From Candidatus Bathyarchaeota archaeon (GTDB lineage: Archaea; Thermoproteota; Bathyarchaeia; Bathyarchaeales; SOJC01): a stretch of DNA of 5,962 nt. Made by a program: the position numbers and the translations under genes. Of the stretch, positions 4,705 to 5,962 are shown piece by piece. Position 1 is the first letter of the stretch; each line of letters opens with the position of its first letter. Location of the stretch: assembly GCA_030608925.1 (NCBI GenBank), contig JAUWDF010000051.1, positions 1 to 5,962 on the forward strand, in the 5' to 3' direction. The notes beneath the pieces are model-generated. The model did not search any database and was not told the DNA's origin. It saw nothing but the letters and a program-made list of their open reading frames with translations.

Positions 4705-5645
4705 TTTTTACTGGACTACGACCTAAAAACAATGGACAAAACAACAAACTAATAAAACTTACTGGACTAGGACGCAAAAACCATGAGAACGAGAACCAAA
4801 TAATAAACACACTCTTGAAACTCAAAGCTTCAGGACTCAAAAACAGCACACTCAAAAACATAAACTGGATACTGACACGACTAAACGATGAAACCGACTT
4901 AACAGAACCAGAGCAAATAAAGCTCTACATAGCAAACCTACAAGTAGCTAACAGCTACAAACAAAATATGCTCAAAGCATACAACTACTTCGCCATAATT
5001 AACCAGATTGAATGGAATAGACCAAGATACAAACATGAAAGAAAAATTCCTACAATCCCAACTAGAGAAAATATAATGAAGGTAATCAGCCACGCAAGAA
5101 AATACACTACAATTTTCAAAATACTTATGGAAACGGGACTCATGCCTTATGAACTATCCAAGATAACTGAAAAGGACATAGACTATGATAGAAGAATCCT
5201 ATCAGCAACAGGTTACAAAGGACACGCATCCCGAACATTTAAACTGACAGAAGAAACAAACGCTATGCTCAAAACATACTTCGCAAAATACAAAAAGTTC
5301 CCTGACAGTAAATATATGAGTAAATTATGGCGACAACACAGAAACACAGTATCAAGCAAACTACAAAACAAAGCAATCAAAAACATACGACTATACGACC
5401 TAAGACACTACTACGCTACAATGCTATACGCAAAAACCAAAGACATACTATACGTTAAACAACAAATGGGACACAAGAAAATCGAAACCACGATGTTCTA
5501 CACCCAACTAATACACTACGACCTAGAAGAAAACTACACATGCAAAACAGCAACCAACGTCAAAGAAGCACAAAAACTTATAGAAGTCGGATTCGAGTAC
5601 ATAACCGAAATGGACGGAATCAAGCTATTCCGAAAACGCAAATAA
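4644..5645 (+). CDS. Archaeal tyrosine recombinase (integrase), start unclear, first catalytic Arg replaced
   Basis: This is a site-specific recombinase that would integrate or excise a mobile element. Numbered from TTG 4644, the SAM-like core-binding domain spans about 50-125, the catalytic domain 140-300, and the tail (EVGFEYITEMDGIKLFRKRK) matches the end I recall for archaeal integrases. Catalytic positions are K192 in the beta-hairpin, Y251-x-x-R254 (YxxR in place of HxxR, as described for pNOB8-type integrases), G276-H277, and nucleophile Y286 in TTMFYTQL. The first arginine, expected in TGxRPxEL, is M167 (TGLMPYEL, codon ATG 5142-5144), so activity is doubtful. No ATG occurs in frame before 4968, inside the core-binding domain. 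Candidates are TTG 4644 inside the tRNA and TTG 4815, neither with a Shine-Dalgarno. The frame is open antisense through the whole tRNA from 4629, resembling integrases split or fused at a tRNA. Codon use (ACA, CTA, AAC, ATA) differs from neighbours. Confidence 0.85.
   Translation: MNPRPPAPQASVLIRTRRQALFTGLRPKNNGQNNKLIKLTGLGRKNHENENQIINTLLKLKASGLKNSTLKNINWILTRLNDETDLTEPEQIKLYIANLQVANSYKQNMLKAYNYFAIINQIEWNRPRYKHERKIPTIPTRENIMKVISHARKYTTIFKILMETGLMPYELSKITEKDIDYDRRILSATGYKGHASRTFKLTEETNAMLKTYFAKYKKFPDSKYMSKLWRQHRNTVSSKLQNKAIKNIRLYDLRHYYATMLYAKTKDILYVKQQMGHKKIETTMFYTQLIHYDLEENYTCKTATNVKEAQKLIEVGFEYITEMDGIKLFRKRK
4708..4734 (+). repeat. 27-bp direct repeat, copy 1
   Basis: This copy starts TTACTGGACTA and ends CAATG, four bases beyond the tRNA 5' end. 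It matches copy 2 at 4759-4785 in 23 of 27 positions. The period is 51 bp, which is 17 codons and close to five turns of B-DNA. In the integrase frame it encodes TGLRPKNN. Its terminal ATG is out of the integrase frame and opens only six codons (MDKTTN). Confidence 0.65.
4749..4757 (-). promoter_or_regulatory. Possible TATA box of the tRNA-Arg gene
   Basis: TTTTATTAG on the minus strand lies between the two 27-bp repeats, about 45 bases before the mature tRNA 5' end. Initiation about 25 bases on would give a leader near 24 nt for RNase P removal. If correct, the tRNA promoter lies inside the integrase open frame. The region is A/T-rich, so the match could be chance. Confidence 0.3.
4759..4785 (+). 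repeat. 27-bp direct repeat, copy 2
   Basis: This copy starts TTACTGGACTA and ends CCATG. It encodes TGLGRKNH in the integrase frame, so the duplication is visible at protein level too. Its terminal ATG, like that of copy 1, is out of frame and opens only six codons (MRTRTK). The GGACTAGGACGC core also loosely resembles GAACTAGACGAC of the antisense tRNA (4687-4698). It could be a recombinase arm site or a remnant of repeated att DNA. Confidence 0.65.
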
Positions 5646-5650
5646 CCCTC

Positions 5651-5684
5651 TTTTTCTGTGTCATTAGCCATCCTACCTTTTTTT
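5651..5684 (+). terminator. T-rich termination region after the integrase
   Basis: TTTTT at 5651-5655 and a seven-T run at 5678-5684 follow the integrase TAA (5643-5645) closely. Runs of T on the non-template strand terminate archaeal transcription. No stable hairpin is visible. Confidence 0.4.
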
Positions 5685-5896
5685 GGGCTTCATGTCGTTT
5701 CACTCCATTCGCCCTGAATCAAAAAAGTAGAACATCAAAATGCGCCCGCATAATTTAGGAATAGCGAAAAACAGTACTGAAATAGATTTATTTCCACTTA
5801 AATTGGAGATATCACCCGACAATATTCCCGCAATTTCCCTTTTTTTTCCTAAAGGGATTCTCCCATACCAAGCTCGCGTATATGCAAACCACAAAT
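5685..5896. other. Stretch with no convincing gene
   Basis: Both strands carry short open frames here: a plus-strand frame of 66 codons from ATG 5740 to TGA 5940, and an antisense one of 64 codons at 5700-5894. Neither has a Shine-Dalgarno, a recognisable motif or biased codon use. The plus-strand frame ends with ATGA overlapping the start of the next gene, which is the only point in its favour. I see nothing else in this part. Confidence 0.35.
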
Positions 5897-5910
5897 GTTT
5901 ATCAATAAAC
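5897..5910. promoter_or_regulatory. 14-bp palindrome in the promoter of the gene at 5937
   Basis: GTTTAT and ATAAAC are perfect inverted copies around CA. The centre lies about 34 bases before ATG 5937, where a TATA box would be expected for a leader near 10 nt, and TTTATCAAT is itself TATA-like. It could be a TATA element that also serves as an operator for a dimeric regulator. Low-complexity AT palindromes also arise by chance. Confidence 0.4.
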
Positions 5911-5936
5911 GAAAAACAATCAATGATGGGGGAATT

Positions 5937-5962
5937 ATGATTGACAGGAGAAGAAGTATCTG
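5937..5962 (+). CDS. Start of a gene running off the window (partial)
   Basis: ATG 5937 opens MIDRRRSI and continues past the window end. GGGGG (5928-5932) lies 4 bases before it, and a TATA-like palindrome lies at a fitting distance. A basic start of this kind can be seen in small archaeal winged-helix regulators, but eight codons cannot identify a family. Its start overlaps the stop of a doubtful upstream frame by ATGA. It may belong to the mobile element or to the host. Confidence 0.4.

Noticed and set aside
4592..4861. Minus-strand 89-codon open frame across the tRNA
   Set aside because: It translates the tRNA itself and the antisense of the integrase; sequences such as GLGFKSPRA are typical false products of tRNA genes.
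5540..5758. Plus-strand frame overlapping the integrase 3' end
   Set aside because: It is in a shifted frame over the integrase C-terminus and gives no protein-like sequence.
1..5962. CRISPR array, rRNA, insertion sequence or toxin-antitoxin pair
   Set aside because: No regularly spaced repeats, rRNA-like sequence, transposase motifs or paired small overlapping genes were found in the window.

Overview
The window reads as chromosomal DNA from an archaeon, possibly a Bathyarchaeia-type lineage from metagenomic data. The phylum is an inference from remembered resemblance of several proteins and was not tested. The supporting signs are TATA-box promoters about 25 bp before starts, a probably leaderless gene, an arginyl-tRNA synthetase with a KMSSR loop, a tRNA gene without encoded CCA, T-rich termination signals, and an integrase whose C-terminal tail looks like those of archaeal integrases.

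Layout from left to right. Positions 1-53 may hold the last codons of a plus-strand gene. Positions 179-712 (minus) encode a membrane metal-dependent hydrolase of the YdjM/DUF457 type. Its conserved N-terminus continues in frame to about 796 but has lost any ordinary start codon. Positions 957-2903 (minus) encode a complete arginyl-tRNA synthetase with its own TATA box. Two small minus-strand genes follow: a 70-residue protein with an HEVLH zinc-binding motif (3026-3238) and a 93-residue unknown protein (3346-3627). Between those two lies a set of overlapping inverted repeats that abuts the probable TATA box of the HEVLH gene. At 3628-3787 a divergent promoter region separates the 93-residue gene from a plus-strand unknown protein of 240 residues (3788-4510).

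The right part is an integration locus. A complete tRNA-Arg(GCG) gene lies on the minus strand at 4629-4704. Directly beyond its 5' end, on the opposite strand, is a tyrosine recombinase whose open frame runs back through the whole tRNA gene and has no convincing start codon. The integrase has an A-rich, G- and T-poor coding strand unlike its neighbours, carries two imperfect 27-bp direct repeats at its N-terminal end, and has methionine where the first catalytic arginine should be. It is best read as an integrase or integrase remnant of a mobile element inserted at the tRNA. The last 300 bases are mostly featureless, but a new gene appears to start at 5937 behind a palindrome and a G-rich Shine-Dalgarno-like sequence.

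The genes do not form one pathway. ArgRS and tRNA-Arg are functionally linked but separately transcribed. The small genes have individual promoters. The integrase probably explains why this tRNA locus is bordered by accessory DNA. I see no clear defence system or other multi-gene novel system. The most unusual points are the altered integrase and its repeats, the inverted-repeat cluster at 3277-3324, and the start-less hydrolase.
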